A stretch of 64,000 nucleotides of DNA from Chloroflexota bacterium (GCA_022824495.1 JAJDZU010000023.1:62001-126000); one strand, 5' to 3'; shown: positions 34,976 through 44,248, counted from the stretch's first letter. Numbers and translations are program-made. Notes: generated from the letters alone by a model not told the origin.

Positions 34976-36415
34976 TCAGCTGCCGGCCGAACTTGCCTGC
35001 ATTGCCTGAATCGCTCTCTGCAACCCCTCGCCCGGGTCCGTGTCTCCGAGGAATACGTCGCGAACGATCGTGTCCCTGAGCAATTTCGACTCGGACCGGT
35101 AGGAGTCGTCGAACGCCGCGTTCTCAAGCATGTGCACGAGCACATTCTCGTCGTCGCCGTTCAGTTCGGGCATGAGCTTCCGAACCGCTGCCGCATCTAC
35201 GCGAAGTGGCGGCAGAATCGAGGCGGGCGCGACGGCTGAGTGCAGATGCCGCATCGCGTCGTAGGAAACCTGGGGATCCCTGGCCGACTTCACGATGCCG
35301 AGATGGAACGTATGGGTGGGGTTTCGCCCCGATCCGAACGAGGGAAAGGGGTACACGCGATTGTCGCCGCGGAATTCGCCGATGTCCGAGAAGGCGATGG
35401 TTCCGAATCCAATGCCCCACGTGCCGGCCTGTACATACGGGAAAATGTCATAGTCGCCAATCTTCAGCAAGCGGTGGCGGTGGATTAAGTCGCCGTAAAA
35501 CTCCAAGACCTCACGAGCCTTGTCGCTCTGAAGTGAAGTAAAGCCGCCGCTGGCATCGCGAAATCTCCCCAGCGCGGAGAGCAACGCAACCGTCACCGGC
35601 GGAAACACCAGGTAGTCGCCGCTCGGCGTCGGCTCGGCGAGGACTCCGCCCAGAATGCCTCGGGTACCGAGGCCACCGCCAGGAGGATCAGGGTCGTGGA
35701 ATGCTTGCGCGGTTCGCAGGAAGGCCTCGGCGGTGAAGGCCTGCAGGGTTGGCTCGGGCAGATCGATACTCCGCTCGGACGCCAGTTCGCCGTTGACCAG
35801 TGCGAAAGAGGGCGACACAGCAAACGGCAGCCCGAATTGCTCGCCGTCGTGGCGGCCGCTCTCCAGAACGCCGGGCCAGAATGCTCCGGGATCGAAGTCT
35901 GGATCGCCAGCCAGAAAGTCGCCCAGCGGCGTGAGTTGGTCGTGGGCGACCAGGTCTTCAAGATCGATGTCGAAATAGGCGACGAGTTCGGGGGCCGAAG
36001 CTTCAACTGCCGCAAGCGTGCGGCTCATGCTCCAATCCTCAGTAACAAAAAAATCGAGAGGCACGTCGCTGTACTTGTAGCGGCCCTCGGACTGGCGGCC
36101 GGCCTCCAGCAGCCCATTGGCGAATAACGCGAAAATCCTGGGGCCCGCGACTTCCAACGACATGACGGCGACCGGCACTTCGCGCCGCTCCCCGGGCTGG
36201 GGAAGCGACGGTCCCGGCGCCGGCGCGCGCTCGGTCACAGTGGCTGCGGCTGTCCGAGCACGCTGCAGGGCGGCATCCAGGTCGCGGCGGCCGGTGCTGG
36301 GAGGCGGGGTCTGTTGTGCAGTCTCTTCGCCGCAGGCGGCGGCGATGATCGCGGCGGCTCCGCTACCCAGCATTCGCAGCACATTGCGCCGCGCCACGCT
36401 TGGTCTGACTCTCAC
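34976..36415 (-). CDS. Extracellular solute-binding lipoprotein, orphan
   Basis: 479 residues. Twin-Arg (R9-R10) signal and lipobox AAAC with Cys 28 mark a Tat-exported lipoprotein. The family-1 binding-protein shape is visible (SAPELVAYFDIDLEDLVAHDQLTPLGDFLAGDPDFDPGAFW). There is no permease or ATPase beside it, so it must share a transporter or act alone. GTG or other start could be discussed; ATG 36415 fits. Confidence 0.85.
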   Translation of the reverse strand: MRVRPSVARRNVLRMLGSGAAAIIAAACGEETAQQTPPPSTGRRDLDAALQRARTAAATVTERAPAPGPSLPQPGERREVPVAVMSLEVAGPRIFALFANGLLEAGRQSEGRYKYSDVPLDFFVTEDWSMSRTLAAVEASAPELVAYFDIDLEDLVAHDQLTPLGDFLAGDPDFDPGAFWPGVLESGRHDGEQFGLPFAVSPSFALVNGELASERSIDLPEPTLQAFTAEAFLRTAQAFHDPDPPGGGLGTRGILGGVLAEPTPSGDYLVFPPVTVALLSALGRFRDASGGFTSLQSDKAREVLEFYGDLIHRHRLLKIGDYDIFPYVQAGTWGIGFGTIAFSDIGEFRGDNRVYPFPSFGSGRNPTHTFHLGIVKSARDPQVSYDAMRHLHSAVAPASILPPLRVDAAAVRKLMPELNGDDENVLVHMLENAAFDDSYRSESKLLRDTIVRDVFLGDTDPGEGLQRAIQAMQASSAGS

Positions 36416-36532
36416 CTGGACCCTCGCATCATCAGCACGAGCATCTCACTATGAAGCTGCAGCGCCCTTATACAAACCATACCGCCCACACGCTCTGCCG
36501 ACGCAGACGGCCGGCTTGATCGCTACGGTCGG

Positions 36533-37381
36533 CTACCCCCGCGAGGGCTCGCTCATCTCCTTGCGAGCCTTGCGCACCAGTTCCGGCAGGTGGCCATCGT
36601 TCGCCAAACGCTGTTCCAGGTGGCGCATGCGCTTCGGTCCGGCCGTGCGGATCATGGCGTCGCCGTAGGCGCGCTCGATCCAGAAACGGGCCGCGTGCCC
36701 GATGTCCTGGCGCAGTTCGTCCAGGTCCTCCTCGGCAAACCGTTCGGACACGTTGATGGTGAACATGCGCCGCCGGGTGCCGCCGCCAAAGGACGCGTGC
36801 TTGAGGTCCTGGTTGAACATCAGCAGGTCGCCGGGCCGGGTCTCCAAGGCCACGGCCGGCATCTCCTGACCGGTGACGCCCACGCGTTCCGCCATCGTCC
36901 AGGTCCGCTGGCTTGACATAATGTCCTGCAAGCCCTCCGCGTAGTCGTCGCCCCGATGGTGGCTGCCGGGAATGACCCGCAGGCAGCCCGTGTCGCGGTC
37001 GACCGGATCCAGGTAGAACGCGAACTTGACATTCCGGTACTTGCTGCGCGCGTAGCCGTCGGAGTGCCAGCGCGTGTCGCCCACGTAGAAATTGCCGTCG
37101 CTGCCGGTGTAGTTGTAGTCCTCGCCCAACAGGTCGCTGGCCACGTCGTCGATTCGCGGGTCGTCCAGCAGCGCGCTTAGGTACTCGCTCTGGTCGATAA
37201 AGGGGACCAACGCCGAACGCTGCTCATGATCGTGCGCTTGGCCGTGATGCCCGCCGCCATGCTCGGCCCAGAGGCGCTCGAACTCGGCGCTGATTGCCTC
37301 CGCTTCCTCCGCGAATCGCCCGGGAAAGCCCAGGTAGCCAAAGGTCTCAAAGAACGCGCGCTGCTGTGCGGTGAGCTTCAT
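36533..37381 (-). CDS. Phytanoyl-CoA dioxygenase (PhyH) family protein
   Basis: 282 residues. The Fe(II)/2-oxoglutarate motif His-X-Asp is WHSDGY (about residue 104), the distal His lies in LKHASFGGGTRRRMF, and the Arg that binds 2-oxoglutarate follows. The segment CLRVIPGSHHRGDDY is typical of PhyH proteins. It hydroxylates a small molecule; which one is not known. ATG 37381. Confidence 0.87.
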   Translation of the reverse strand: MKLTAQQRAFFETFGYLGFPGRFAEEAEAISAEFERLWAEHGGGHHGQAHDHEQRSALVPFIDQSEYLSALLDDPRIDDVASDLLGEDYNYTGSDGNFYVGDTRWHSDGYARSKYRNVKFAFYLDPVDRDTGCLRVIPGSHHRGDDYAEGLQDIMSSQRTWTMAERVGVTGQEMPAVALETRPGDLLMFNQDLKHASFGGGTRRRMFTINVSERFAEEDLDELRQDIGHAARFWIERAYGDAMIRTAGPKRMRHLEQRLANDGHLPELVRKARKEMSEPSRG

Positions 37382-37588
37382 GCCTAGGCTCCTGCAGAGT
37401 TTCGGCCACGTTCCGCAAGTCTATGTAAGCCGTTCGGTTGGGCCTGGACGGAAGTTCCTGTTCCGATACGCCGCGGGCGGCCTCGGCGACAGACGCCGCC
37501 GGATGCCGGCCTGCAGCCTGGCCGCCTTCACCGCGTCCAGGAATCGACCTCGCAGCGGCCGGACCGCCAGCAGCAGCTCATGAAGCTG

Positions 37589-37780
37589 TCACACGACGCC
37601 CGGCCTTTCGGGCACATTCCGGTCCGGGGAGGCGCCGACCCGCCACTCAACGTAGCCGCGCGGCTTGTCGGGCTCGTCGCACAGCGCTTTGGCGGCCAGC
37701 AACTCAGTCAGAATCGCCCATCTATGCGCATTGGCTGGCTCGGCCTGGCCGGCTTGTGGACTGCAGTCGATCGGTCGCAT
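37589..37780 (-). other. Short open frame, uncertain; otherwise no gene in 37382-37838
   Basis: The 457-base gap holds the hairpin noted at 37786-37824 and this 63-codon frame (ATG 37780) with segments WAILTELLAAKAL and GYVEWRVGASPDRNVPERP. Beyond its TGA the same frame stays open for about 54 codons to TAG, as in a decayed gene. I do not recognise it. Transcription would begin just after the hairpin. Low confidence. Confidence 0.2.
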
Positions 37781-37785
37781 AGGCG

Positions 37786-37824
37786 CTGCCCGTGGCGCCG
37801 GGGTTGTTGCGGCGCCACGGGCAG
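37786..37824 (-). terminator. Hairpin downstream of the DoxX gene
   Basis: CTGCCCGTGGCGCC and GGCGCCACGGGCAG form a perfect 14-bp stem with an 11-base loop, starting 14 bases after the DoxX stop on the minus strand. There is no U-tract. It probably ends the DoxX transcript. Confidence 0.6.
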
Positions 37825-37838
37825 GGGGGACGGGATTC

Positions 37839-38438
37839 TCAGTCCGCGGTGTGCAGTACCGTGGGGTACGCGGTCCGAGGGGAGCGGACGCGCTCTCTCG
37901 TCCAGGGCGTGCCGAGCGCCGGCAGCAGCCATCGGTCAAGCCCCCAGTAACCGGCGACCTTCCACGCCAGAATCAGCACCAGCGCCGCCAGCAGAAGCAC
38001 GGCATTTGTGCTGGCTGAGCCGGCGAGCACGAAGCTGACGTTCATGGTCAGCCCAAAGAACGCCGCGATGGCGGTGAATGCACCCACGATCAGGGCAATG
38101 CCGACGGCCATCTGTCCAACGGCGATGAGCTTGGCGAACCACGAATACCACTCGTTGACCAGCATGAAGTTGATGAACTCCCGGTACCAGTCGAACGCGA
38201 TGGCGGGTCGGCCCTCGTCTGGAATGCTGACCGCGCGCGTCCAGAACCCTTGAAGCGCCGCGCCGCCATCCATCCACGCTGGGCTCGTGATTTTGTGGGC
38301 CGAGGCGTTAATCCACTCGTATCCCAGCCAGAACCGAAGCGGGAGGAATAGCCACGACCACCTGGTGTTCTGTAGGAGCGCCTTGCATATGCCCGGATCG
38401 TCGACCACGTAGGCCTGACTCGGCGTGTTACCGGCCAT
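37839..38438 (-). CDS. DoxX family membrane protein
   Basis: 199 residues with four membrane helices, of which LIAVGQMAVGIALIVGAFTAIAAFFGL and VLLLAALVLILAWKVAGYW are the clearest, and the early FLPLRFWLGYEWINASAHKI typical of DoxX/TQO small-subunit-like proteins. ATG 38438 follows AAGGAAGG. A longer frame to 38534 is not conserved. Function in bacteria is often linked to thiosulfate:quinone or redox stress; not assignable here. Confidence 0.8.
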   Translation of the reverse strand: MAGNTPSQAYVVDDPGICKALLQNTRWSWLFLPLRFWLGYEWINASAHKITSPAWMDGGAALQGFWTRAVSIPDEGRPAIAFDWYREFINFMLVNEWYSWFAKLIAVGQMAVGIALIVGAFTAIAAFFGLTMNVSFVLAGSASTNAVLLLAALVLILAWKVAGYWGLDRWLLPALGTPWTRERVRSPRTAYPTVLHTAD

Positions 38439-38593
38439 CTTGCCTACCTTCCTTTCGACTGCGGAGACACCATCGCTTCCGCACCAATAGCGTCGCGCGA
38501 CGATGTCAACGCGGCGTCGCGTCCCTGTCCGCAAACGTCACAGTTCCGTAACAGCGATTCGGGCTACGCCCCCGTCGGCTAGCGCGGCGGCGA

Positions 38594-39859
38594 TTAGGCG
38601 TCGATAGCGCCTGACGGCCGCAGCGGCAGGGTGACGGAGATTGTCGTTCCGACAGTCGTCTGGGAGTCCAAGGTGATGCTGCCGCCGTGCGCCGACACGA
38701 TCTCGCGGACGATATAGAGCCCGAGTCCTGCGCCGCGCTGCGTTCCGTGACTCTGGGAACCCCTAACAAACGGCTGCCAGATTCGATCCTGGTCCGCCGC
38801 GTCGATACCCGGGCCACTGTCCCGGACTTGGATCGTCGCCCGCGCCTCGGCTGAGCGGGCGACGATCCAGACCGGCGTGTCAGCCGGGCTGTAACGCAGC
38901 GCGTTTTCTAGCAAGTTGGCCACCGCGCGCTCGAGTCGGCGGCGGTCCCACCGGCCCCAGATTGGTTCGCTGGGAAGCTTCGCGATAACCCGGTCGGTGG
39001 CGAGCGCCCACCGCATGCGATCGACCGCGGCCTGGCAGACCTGGCGCAGGTCAACGGTTGAACGTTGCACTCGGAGCGCGCCGCGGTCGAGTCGGGACGC
39101 ATCCAGGAGGTCATCCACTTCCAGCGAAAGCTCATCGACGCCGCGCTCGACTTCGCGCAGAAGCTCGCGGATGGCGGCCGGCGTGTCACTCTCCGCGGCT
39201 TGCTCGCTGGCGGACTCGATGGCCAGCCGCAGCGCGCCGACCGGGGAGCGCAGTTCATGCGCGGCCACAGAAAGAAACGCATCGCGCGCCGCGCTCAACG
39301 TCGCGCGCTCAATGGCCAGGGCGGCGTGATCGGCCAGAACCGTCGCCACCCATTCATCGACGGCGTCGAATCCATCCCCGGTCGTCTTGTCGGTGACATA
39401 GAGGTTGCCGAGCACTCGCGTCCCCCGGCGAATGGGCACGCCAAGAAAGCTGGTCATGGGCGGGTGGTTGGGCGGAAAGCCGACCGCGCGGGGATCGCCG
39501 GCAATATTTGCGGACCGCAGCGGCCGGCCGTCGGCTATCACGGCTCCAAGCAAGCCGTGCCCTTGTGGCGCCTGGCCGATCGCCTTGATTTCGTCTTCAC
39601 TTAATCCGGACGTCACGAATCGAGCGATGTCACCCTCAGGGCCCAGCACCCCTACCGCGCCGTAGCGAGCGCTGAGAACCGACCGGCCGAGCCGCGCCAG
39701 GTCGCGGAGCACCGACTCAAGTGACAGCGAAGTGTTGAGGATCTTTACGGCCTCGCTGAATGAGCGGATGAGCGCCCGCGCGCGAGGGTCGAAGGCGGCC
39801 TCTGGTGCGCGGGGCCCGTTTGCGGCGCGACCCTCCGGTTCAGGCGCTGGCTGGGGCAT
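38594..39859 (-). CDS. GAF-domain sensor histidine kinase
   Basis: 421 residues. A GAF domain lies at about 43-185, the phospho-acceptor His is H201 in SVAAHELRSP, and the ATPase boxes are NLLENALRYSP (N), DSGPGI (G1) and GAGLGLYI (G2). No membrane segment, so a cytoplasmic sensor. ATG 39859 overlaps the response regulator stop by 20 bases; the pair is coupled. Confidence 0.92.
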   Translation of the reverse strand: MPQPAPEPEGRAANGPRAPEAAFDPRARALIRSFSEAVKILNTSLSLESVLRDLARLGRSVLSARYGAVGVLGPEGDIARFVTSGLSEDEIKAIGQAPQGHGLLGAVIADGRPLRSANIAGDPRAVGFPPNHPPMTSFLGVPIRRGTRVLGNLYVTDKTTGDGFDAVDEWVATVLADHAALAIERATLSAARDAFLSVAAHELRSPVGALRLAIESASEQAAESDTPAAIRELLREVERGVDELSLEVDDLLDASRLDRGALRVQRSTVDLRQVCQAAVDRMRWALATDRVIAKLPSEPIWGRWDRRRLERAVANLLENALRYSPADTPVWIVARSAEARATIQVRDSGPGIDAADQDRIWQPFVRGSQSHGTQRGAGLGLYIVREIVSAHGGSITLDSQTTVGTTISVTLPLRPSGAIDA

Positions 39860-40568
39860 GCGGTGATTCGTGCCGGCGCAGCATGTATCCAACCCCGGGT
39901 CGGGTGATGAGATGGCGCGGATTGCGACGATCGCGCTCGATCTTCTGGCGAACTCGACTGACGTACACGCGCACCAGGTGCTCGTCCCCCACGTACTCGG
40001 GTCCCCACACGTTTTCGAGCAACTGGTCGGGTACGAGCACGCGGCCGGCGTTGCGAGCCAGGAACTGGAGAAGGCGGTACTCGGTGGCGGTCAGCCTGAC
40101 TGGTTCGCCGGCAACGCTGACTTCAGCCGCCGCAAAGTCGATTCGGAGATCTTTGGACTCGAAGGGCGGAATGATCTGAACCTGGGCCTGCGGCGTGCGC
40201 CGCATTACGGCCTGCAGTCGGGCCAGGAGCTCAGGAACGCCAAAGGGCTTGCCCAGGTAGTCGTCGGCGCCCGATTCCAGGCCCCGCACAATGTCCGCCT
40301 CGTCGCCGCGGGCGCTGATCACAATCACCGGAGCGTCGGAGAACTGGCGCATGCGCTCCAGCACGTCCAGACCGTCGACGTCCGGCAGTCCCAGGTCCAG
40401 CACAACAGCGTCCGGCGCTTCGGCCGCAATCAGGTCCAGCCCCCGAACGCCCGTCCCGGCGCTCAGCGTCCGAAAGCCCCGCTGCTTCAAAATAGTGCCC
40501 AGCAGGCGGACGTAACGCGCGTCGTCTTCGATGATCAGGACGCATGGACGGGCGGCTCGAGCCATCAT
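39840..40568 (-). CDS. OmpR/KdpE-family response regulator
   Basis: 242 residues. Receiver domain with acidic pocket E14-D15-D16 and phospho-acceptor D58 (VVLDLGLPDVDG), Lys in GKPFGVPELLARL. The C-terminal winged helix (about 140-235) has LTATEYRLLQFLARNAGRVL and LVRVYVSRVRQKIE. Starts ATG 40568 and precedes the kinase; it probably controls neighbouring genes such as the ABC exporter. Confidence 0.92.
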   Translation of the reverse strand: MMARAARPCVLIIEDDARYVRLLGTILKQRGFRTLSAGTGVRGLDLIAAEAPDAVVLDLGLPDVDGLDVLERMRQFSDAPVIVISARGDEADIVRGLESGADDYLGKPFGVPELLARLQAVMRRTPQAQVQIIPPFESKDLRIDFAAAEVSVAGEPVRLTATEYRLLQFLARNAGRVLVPDQLLENVWGPEYVGDEHLVRVYVSRVRQKIERDRRNPRHLITRPGVGYMLRRHESPHAPASA

Positions 40569-40763
40569 TGCCTTGGGCAGGGCGGCGTGGGCTTATCGAA
40601 CATACTCGCCGGCTGGCGGTTCTTCAGTGGCGAATGGTCCCGTCGCCGTCTCGACGGCTATCCTGCAACCGCCCTTCGCAGGTGGCGACGGCTACACGAG
40701 CGATGCGGACAGACGCCTTGACGACCAGAGACCTATCGAGTCTCTCCGTATGGACATGCTCCG

Positions 40764-41657
40764 CTGACCAGCGTTGAGCGACCTCCGCCCATCGAGGTCC
40801 GAAACCTCAACAAGCAATACAAAGACGGCCCGCACGCAAACCAGGACATCTCGCTGACCCTCAACTGGGGCGAAGCGCTGGGGGTGCTGGGCCCCAACGG
40901 CGCGGGAAAGACCACGCTGGTTCGCCAGATCACTACTGAACTGCTCCCAACCTCCGGCGAGGTGCGCGTGGTCGGAATCGACGCCGTGGCGAATCCGGAC
41001 GACGCCAAGGCACGGATTGGCGTGGTTCCGCAGGAGGCGCGCCTGTTCCAGGGGCTATCGGTCTACCGGCACCTGCGCATATTCGGCGTGCTGCGCGGGC
41101 TGTCGCGCCGGGATGCACGCGAGCGCGCGGACGAGTTGATCGAGGAACTCGACCTCACGGATCACCGTGACTTCACCAGCGAACGGCTGTCAGGTGGCCT
41201 CCGCCGCCGGCTGCTGGTCGGCATAGCCATGATGGCGCAGCCCGACGTTCTGATTCTTGACGAGCCCACGGTCGGCTTGGACGTGGAGTCCCGCCAGCGA
41301 CTCTGGGAGGTTCTTCAGAGCTACCGGCTACGCGACGCCGCCGTGCTCCTGACCACTCATTACATGGGGGAGGCGGAAACACTCTGCGACCGCATCGGCA
41401 TCATCCAGGACGGCCGCCTGATCTCGCTCGACACCATCGCAAACCTGCGGGCCTCCATCGGCCACGAGTACAAGCTGGTCTACGAATCTCCCGAGGGTCC
41501 CCAGACCATCTTCGGCGACGACCACCTGGACCTGGCAGCCCAGCTACGGTCCCAGGGCATCGACGAATACGCGGTCATGCGCACGAGCCTGGAGGACGTC
41601 TACCTGGCGCTCACGCAGCAATCGCGGAACGAGAGCGGAACCGATGGCGCCGACTGA
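40764..41657 (+). CDS. ABC-2 type transporter ATP-binding protein
   Basis: About 297 residues. Walker A LGPNGAGKTT, Q-loop VVPQEARLFQ, signature LSGGLRRRLLVGIAMM, Walker B VLILDEPTVGLD and H-loop TTHYMGEAE. The first conserved strand (IEVRNLNKQYKDG) is in frame from base 40791, but the only in-frame start before it is CTG 40764; there is no ATG, GTG or TTG after the stop at 40719. GTG 40884 would remove the first strand and so is too late. An ATG at 40749 is in the +1 frame and stops after five codons. Overlaps the permease start by 14 bases. Confidence 0.85.
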   Translation: MTSVERPPPIEVRNLNKQYKDGPHANQDISLTLNWGEALGVLGPNGAGKTTLVRQITTELLPTSGEVRVVGIDAVANPDDAKARIGVVPQEARLFQGLSVYRHLRIFGVLRGLSRRDARERADELIEELDLTDHRDFTSERLSGGLRRRLLVGIAMMAQPDVLILDEPTVGLDVESRQRLWEVLQSYRLRDAAVLLTTHYMGEAETLCDRIGIIQDGRLISLDTIANLRASIGHEYKLVYESPEGPQTIFGDDHLDLAAQLRSQGIDEYAVMRTSLEDVYLALTQQSRNESGTDGAD

Positions 41658-42408
41658 CCGCCTCAATCCACCCGGCCCGCGCAAATTCCTGAACGATTCG
41701 CTGGCGGTGCTGGAGATCCACGCACTGCCGATGATCCGCCAGTGGTATCTCATCGTTCTGGGGACCCTCGTGTTCCCCATCCCGATGTTCTACGTGTTCC
41801 AGTCCATCGCGCCCGACGACGCGGCCATCTGGCAGCGCCTGCTGGCGGGAACGTTGATCTTCGGCGTGTCCTTCAGTACCGCCATGCTGGTCGGACAGCA
41901 AATCGTCGCGCAGCGATTCATGGGCCATCTCAAGCTCGTCATCACCATGCCCGTGTCCAAGGCCGCCTACGTCGTCGGCACGTTGGCCTACACGGCGATC
42001 TCAGGAACACTCTCGGCCGTGTTTCTCCTGGGGTTTGCGTTCATCGCCGGCGTTGAGATCGAGCCCACGTGGACACTAGCTCCGGCCCTGCTGCTCACGG
42101 TCCTGGCGCTTGCCGGCATCGTCCTGTTCGTCATGAGCTTTGCGCCCTCGTTGCCGGTGGGCAACATCATCGCCAGCCTCATCGCCATCGTCCTCGTCAT
42201 CATTTCCCCGGTCTACTTCACCATGGAGTCGGCGCCGCTCCTCCTGCGATGGTTCGGCTACGTCTCGCCGCTCCGCTACGCCGCCGACGCTATCGCTGCC
42301 TCCCTCGGCGGACGCGTGGATGTGTGGCTGGAGCTGGGCGTCCTGGCGGCCTACGCGCTCATCGCAATGGGCCTGGGCCTGTGGCGGCTGCCCTGGCGGG
42401 AGAAGTAG
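41644..42408 (+). CDS. ABC-2 type transporter permease
   Basis: 254 residues with six hydrophobic segments (for example LIVLGTLVFPIPMFYVF, ISGTLSAVFLLGFAFIAGV, IIASLIAIVLVIISPVYF). The C-terminal YVSPLRYAADAI is typical of ABC-2 exporters. Pairs with the ATPase just upstream. Exports a drug, lipid or polysaccharide; undetermined. A weak hairpin (TGCTCC, GGTCCT loop, GGAGCA at 42485-42502) lies after the stop. Confidence 0.9.
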   Translation: MAPTDRLNPPGPRKFLNDSLAVLEIHALPMIRQWYLIVLGTLVFPIPMFYVFQSIAPDDAAIWQRLLAGTLIFGVSFSTAMLVGQQIVAQRFMGHLKLVITMPVSKAAYVVGTLAYTAISGTLSAVFLLGFAFIAGVEIEPTWTLAPALLLTVLALAGIVLFVMSFAPSLPVGNIIASLIAIVLVIISPVYFTMESAPLLLRWFGYVSPLRYAADAIAASLGGRVDVWLELGVLAAYALIAMGLGLWRLPWREK

Positions 42409-42536
42409 AACGCTTCGATTCCACTCCTGACACATCCGCGGGAATAAGAACCACGTAGCCTTCAGACAACCAACAACGCGCCGGTGCTCCGGTCCTGGAG
42501 CAAATCTGGATCCGCCTGCGTTCCAGTGTTCAACGG

Positions 42537-43475
42537 TCAGCGAAGAGACCGAATCCGAATCTCTTCAAGCTCATCTGCGGTAAACACACCGGCCCGGTAC
42601 AGATTCAGATACTCATCCGAGACGCTCTGCCCAAAGATCATCAGATCGTCCGTGTTGATCGTGACGTCGACCCCGTGGTCGTACAGCACGCGAATTGGAT
42701 GTGACGCCAGGTCGGCCGCGGCGCCCAGCATCACGTTGCTCGTGGGGCAGACGTTCAGCCGAATCTGGTTGTCGGCAAGCCAGTGCATCACGGCCGTGGA
42801 CTCCGCGGCGGCGATTCCATGTTGCACCTCGTCAAGCTGAAGGATCTCGACCGTTCGCTTCACCTCGTCGGCGCCCCCGAACTCCCCCACGTGCGCCTTG
42901 AGCTTCATGCCGTGCGAACGAGCCTTCTGGTAAATCCATCGCACTGCCTCCGGCTCGCAGTCCTGCTCGTAGGCGTACATGTCGATTGACCGAAAGACGC
43001 CAGTCTCGATCGCGTCGGAAAGCGCTGACATCAGGTCATCCTTTGACACGAACGACCGCGAAAACCCCACTTCCGGCCGAACGTCGACCTGGCCTCGAAA
43101 CTGCGATGCCAACGACGCGGCAAGTGCCGTAAGGCCGCGGAGCCCATCTGGGTGGTGCCGAACGGCCCAGATGTCGAAGCTCGTTTCAAGCAGGACCACG
43201 CCGTCAATGCGCGCGTGTCGCACGGCCGCGCCGGCCACGAATTCGAAGGCCGTCCAGTTGTCCAAGTAGGGGCCGATCGCCTGGCGCGAGTAAGCCCGCA
43301 TGCCGTCCAGTCCATCCATCCTGGGCGGCGGACGGTCAATCGCGCAGCCAAGCCATTGTTCGACGTCGGCAATGGGTGCGGCGAAGTAGGAGTGCGAGTG
43401 GAGGTCAGACTTGGGCGCTCGTCGGATGGCAGCGGTATCTCCTGCTGCCAGGGCCTCAGCGAATGCGGATGACAT
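42537..43475 (-). CDS. Adenosine deaminase family amidohydrolase
   Basis: 312 residues. Metal motif KSDLHSH near residue 24, then KAHVGEFG, VQHGIAAAE and TINTDDLMIFG, in the order of the adenosine/AMP deaminase family. It is shorter at the C-terminus than typical deaminases (about 330-340). Natural substrate may be adenosine or a related purine. Converges with the ABC permease gene. Confidence 0.82.
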   Translation of the reverse strand: MSSAFAEALAAGDTAAIRRAPKSDLHSHSYFAAPIADVEQWLGCAIDRPPPRMDGLDGMRAYSRQAIGPYLDNWTAFEFVAGAAVRHARIDGVVLLETSFDIWAVRHHPDGLRGLTALAASLASQFRGQVDVRPEVGFSRSFVSKDDLMSALSDAIETGVFRSIDMYAYEQDCEPEAVRWIYQKARSHGMKLKAHVGEFGGADEVKRTVEILQLDEVQHGIAAAESTAVMHWLADNQIRLNVCPTSNVMLGAAADLASHPIRVLYDHGVDVTINTDDLMIFGQSVSDEYLNLYRAGVFTADELEEIRIRSLR

Positions 43476-43676
43476 TCGTGCTACCGGCTGAACGACGGAT
43501 CAGTAGCCAAGGCAGGGGTCTCCGCATTTCGCACGACAATCCTCAGCTTCTGGATAGCGATGTAACGAGTGTAAGCGCCACTGCACTTGGCGAACTGACT
43601 CAAGGCAAGGAACTGTCCCCGCGCCAGGCGATAGACTGAGCCTGAAGCAATCATGGGCGGGAAAGGGTAAAACCGG

Positions 43677-43895
43677 ATGACGGTGGACTTGACCGCCATT
43701 GAGATCGAGCGGCGGCTAACCGCTATTGAGACTACGCTTCCGACGTTGGCAACCAAGGCCGACCTTCAGGCCGTGCGTGCCGAATGGAGATCCGATCTCC
43801 ACAGCTTGACCCGCTGGATGGCAGTCGCCGTGCTCGGTTCGGTAACAGCTGCGGCAACGATCACAGGGCTCATCGTTCGCTTCCTCGGCGCGTGA
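43677..43895 (+). CDS. Small coiled-coil, tail-anchored protein, copy 1
   Basis: 72 residues. A charged heptad region (IEIERRLTAIETTLPTLATKADLQAVRAEW) is followed by a C-terminal hydrophobic helix (WMAVAVLGSVTAAATITGLIVRF). The gene is duplicated at 43988 with its upstream region, and a third relative lies at 56277. Function unknown. The upstream frame atg ggc ggg aaa ggg ends in TAA just before ATG 43677. Confidence 0.75.
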   Translation: MTVDLTAIEIERRLTAIETTLPTLATKADLQAVRAEWRSDLHSLTRWMAVAVLGSVTAAATITGLIVRFLGA

Positions 43896-43987
43896 AGCGG
43901 TCATGACAGCGCCGGTTCATGGCGGCGTCGCCACACCAGACGCTAGACTGAGCTTGAAGCAATCATGGGCGGGAAAGGGAAAACCGT

Positions 43988-44248
43988 ATGACGGTGGACT
44001 TGACCGCCATTGAGATCGAGCGGCGGCTAACCGCCATTGAGACCATGCTTCCGACGTTCGCAACTAAGGCTGACATCCATTCGTTGAAGGCCGAAATGCA
44101 CTCGGTGAAGGCCGAAATCCACGCCGCGCGGGCCGAGTGGAAGTCTGACCTCCAAAGCTTGACCCGCTGGATGGTGATTGCCGTGCTTGGATCAATAACG
44201 GCTGCGACCACCATTACCGGGTTGATCGTCCGCTTCATCGGCAGTTGA
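43988..44248 (+). CDS. Small coiled-coil, tail-anchored protein, copy 2
   Basis: 86 residues, the same plan as copy 1 with an added coiled segment (HSLKAEMHSVKAEIHAARAEW) and the same C-terminal helix. The repeat of KAEMHSVKAEIH suggests internal heptad expansion. Convergent with a truncated glycosidase-like gene. Confidence 0.75.
   Translation: MTVDLTAIEIERRLTAIETMLPTFATKADIHSLKAEMHSVKAEIHAARAEWKSDLQSLTRWMVIAVLGSITAATTITGLIVRFIGS

Larger units (their letters stand above)
43632..44248 (+). repeat. Tandem duplication including upstream leader
   Basis: The two mini-genes and about 45 bases before each (starting TAGACTGAGC, GAAGCAATCATGGGCGGGAAAGGG) are near-identical, at 43632 and 43944. This is a recent local duplication; the second copy also gained about 14 extra codons of coiled coil. 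Confidence 0.8.

Noticed and set aside
37586-37588. Second candidate UGA-Sec codon in the frame at 37589
   Set aside because: The context is GVV-stop-QLH, without Cys or a redox motif, and no SECIS-like hairpin was found.
42485-42502. 6-bp hairpin after the ABC permease
   Set aside because: Too short and lacks a U-tract; mentioned under the permease but not called as a terminator.
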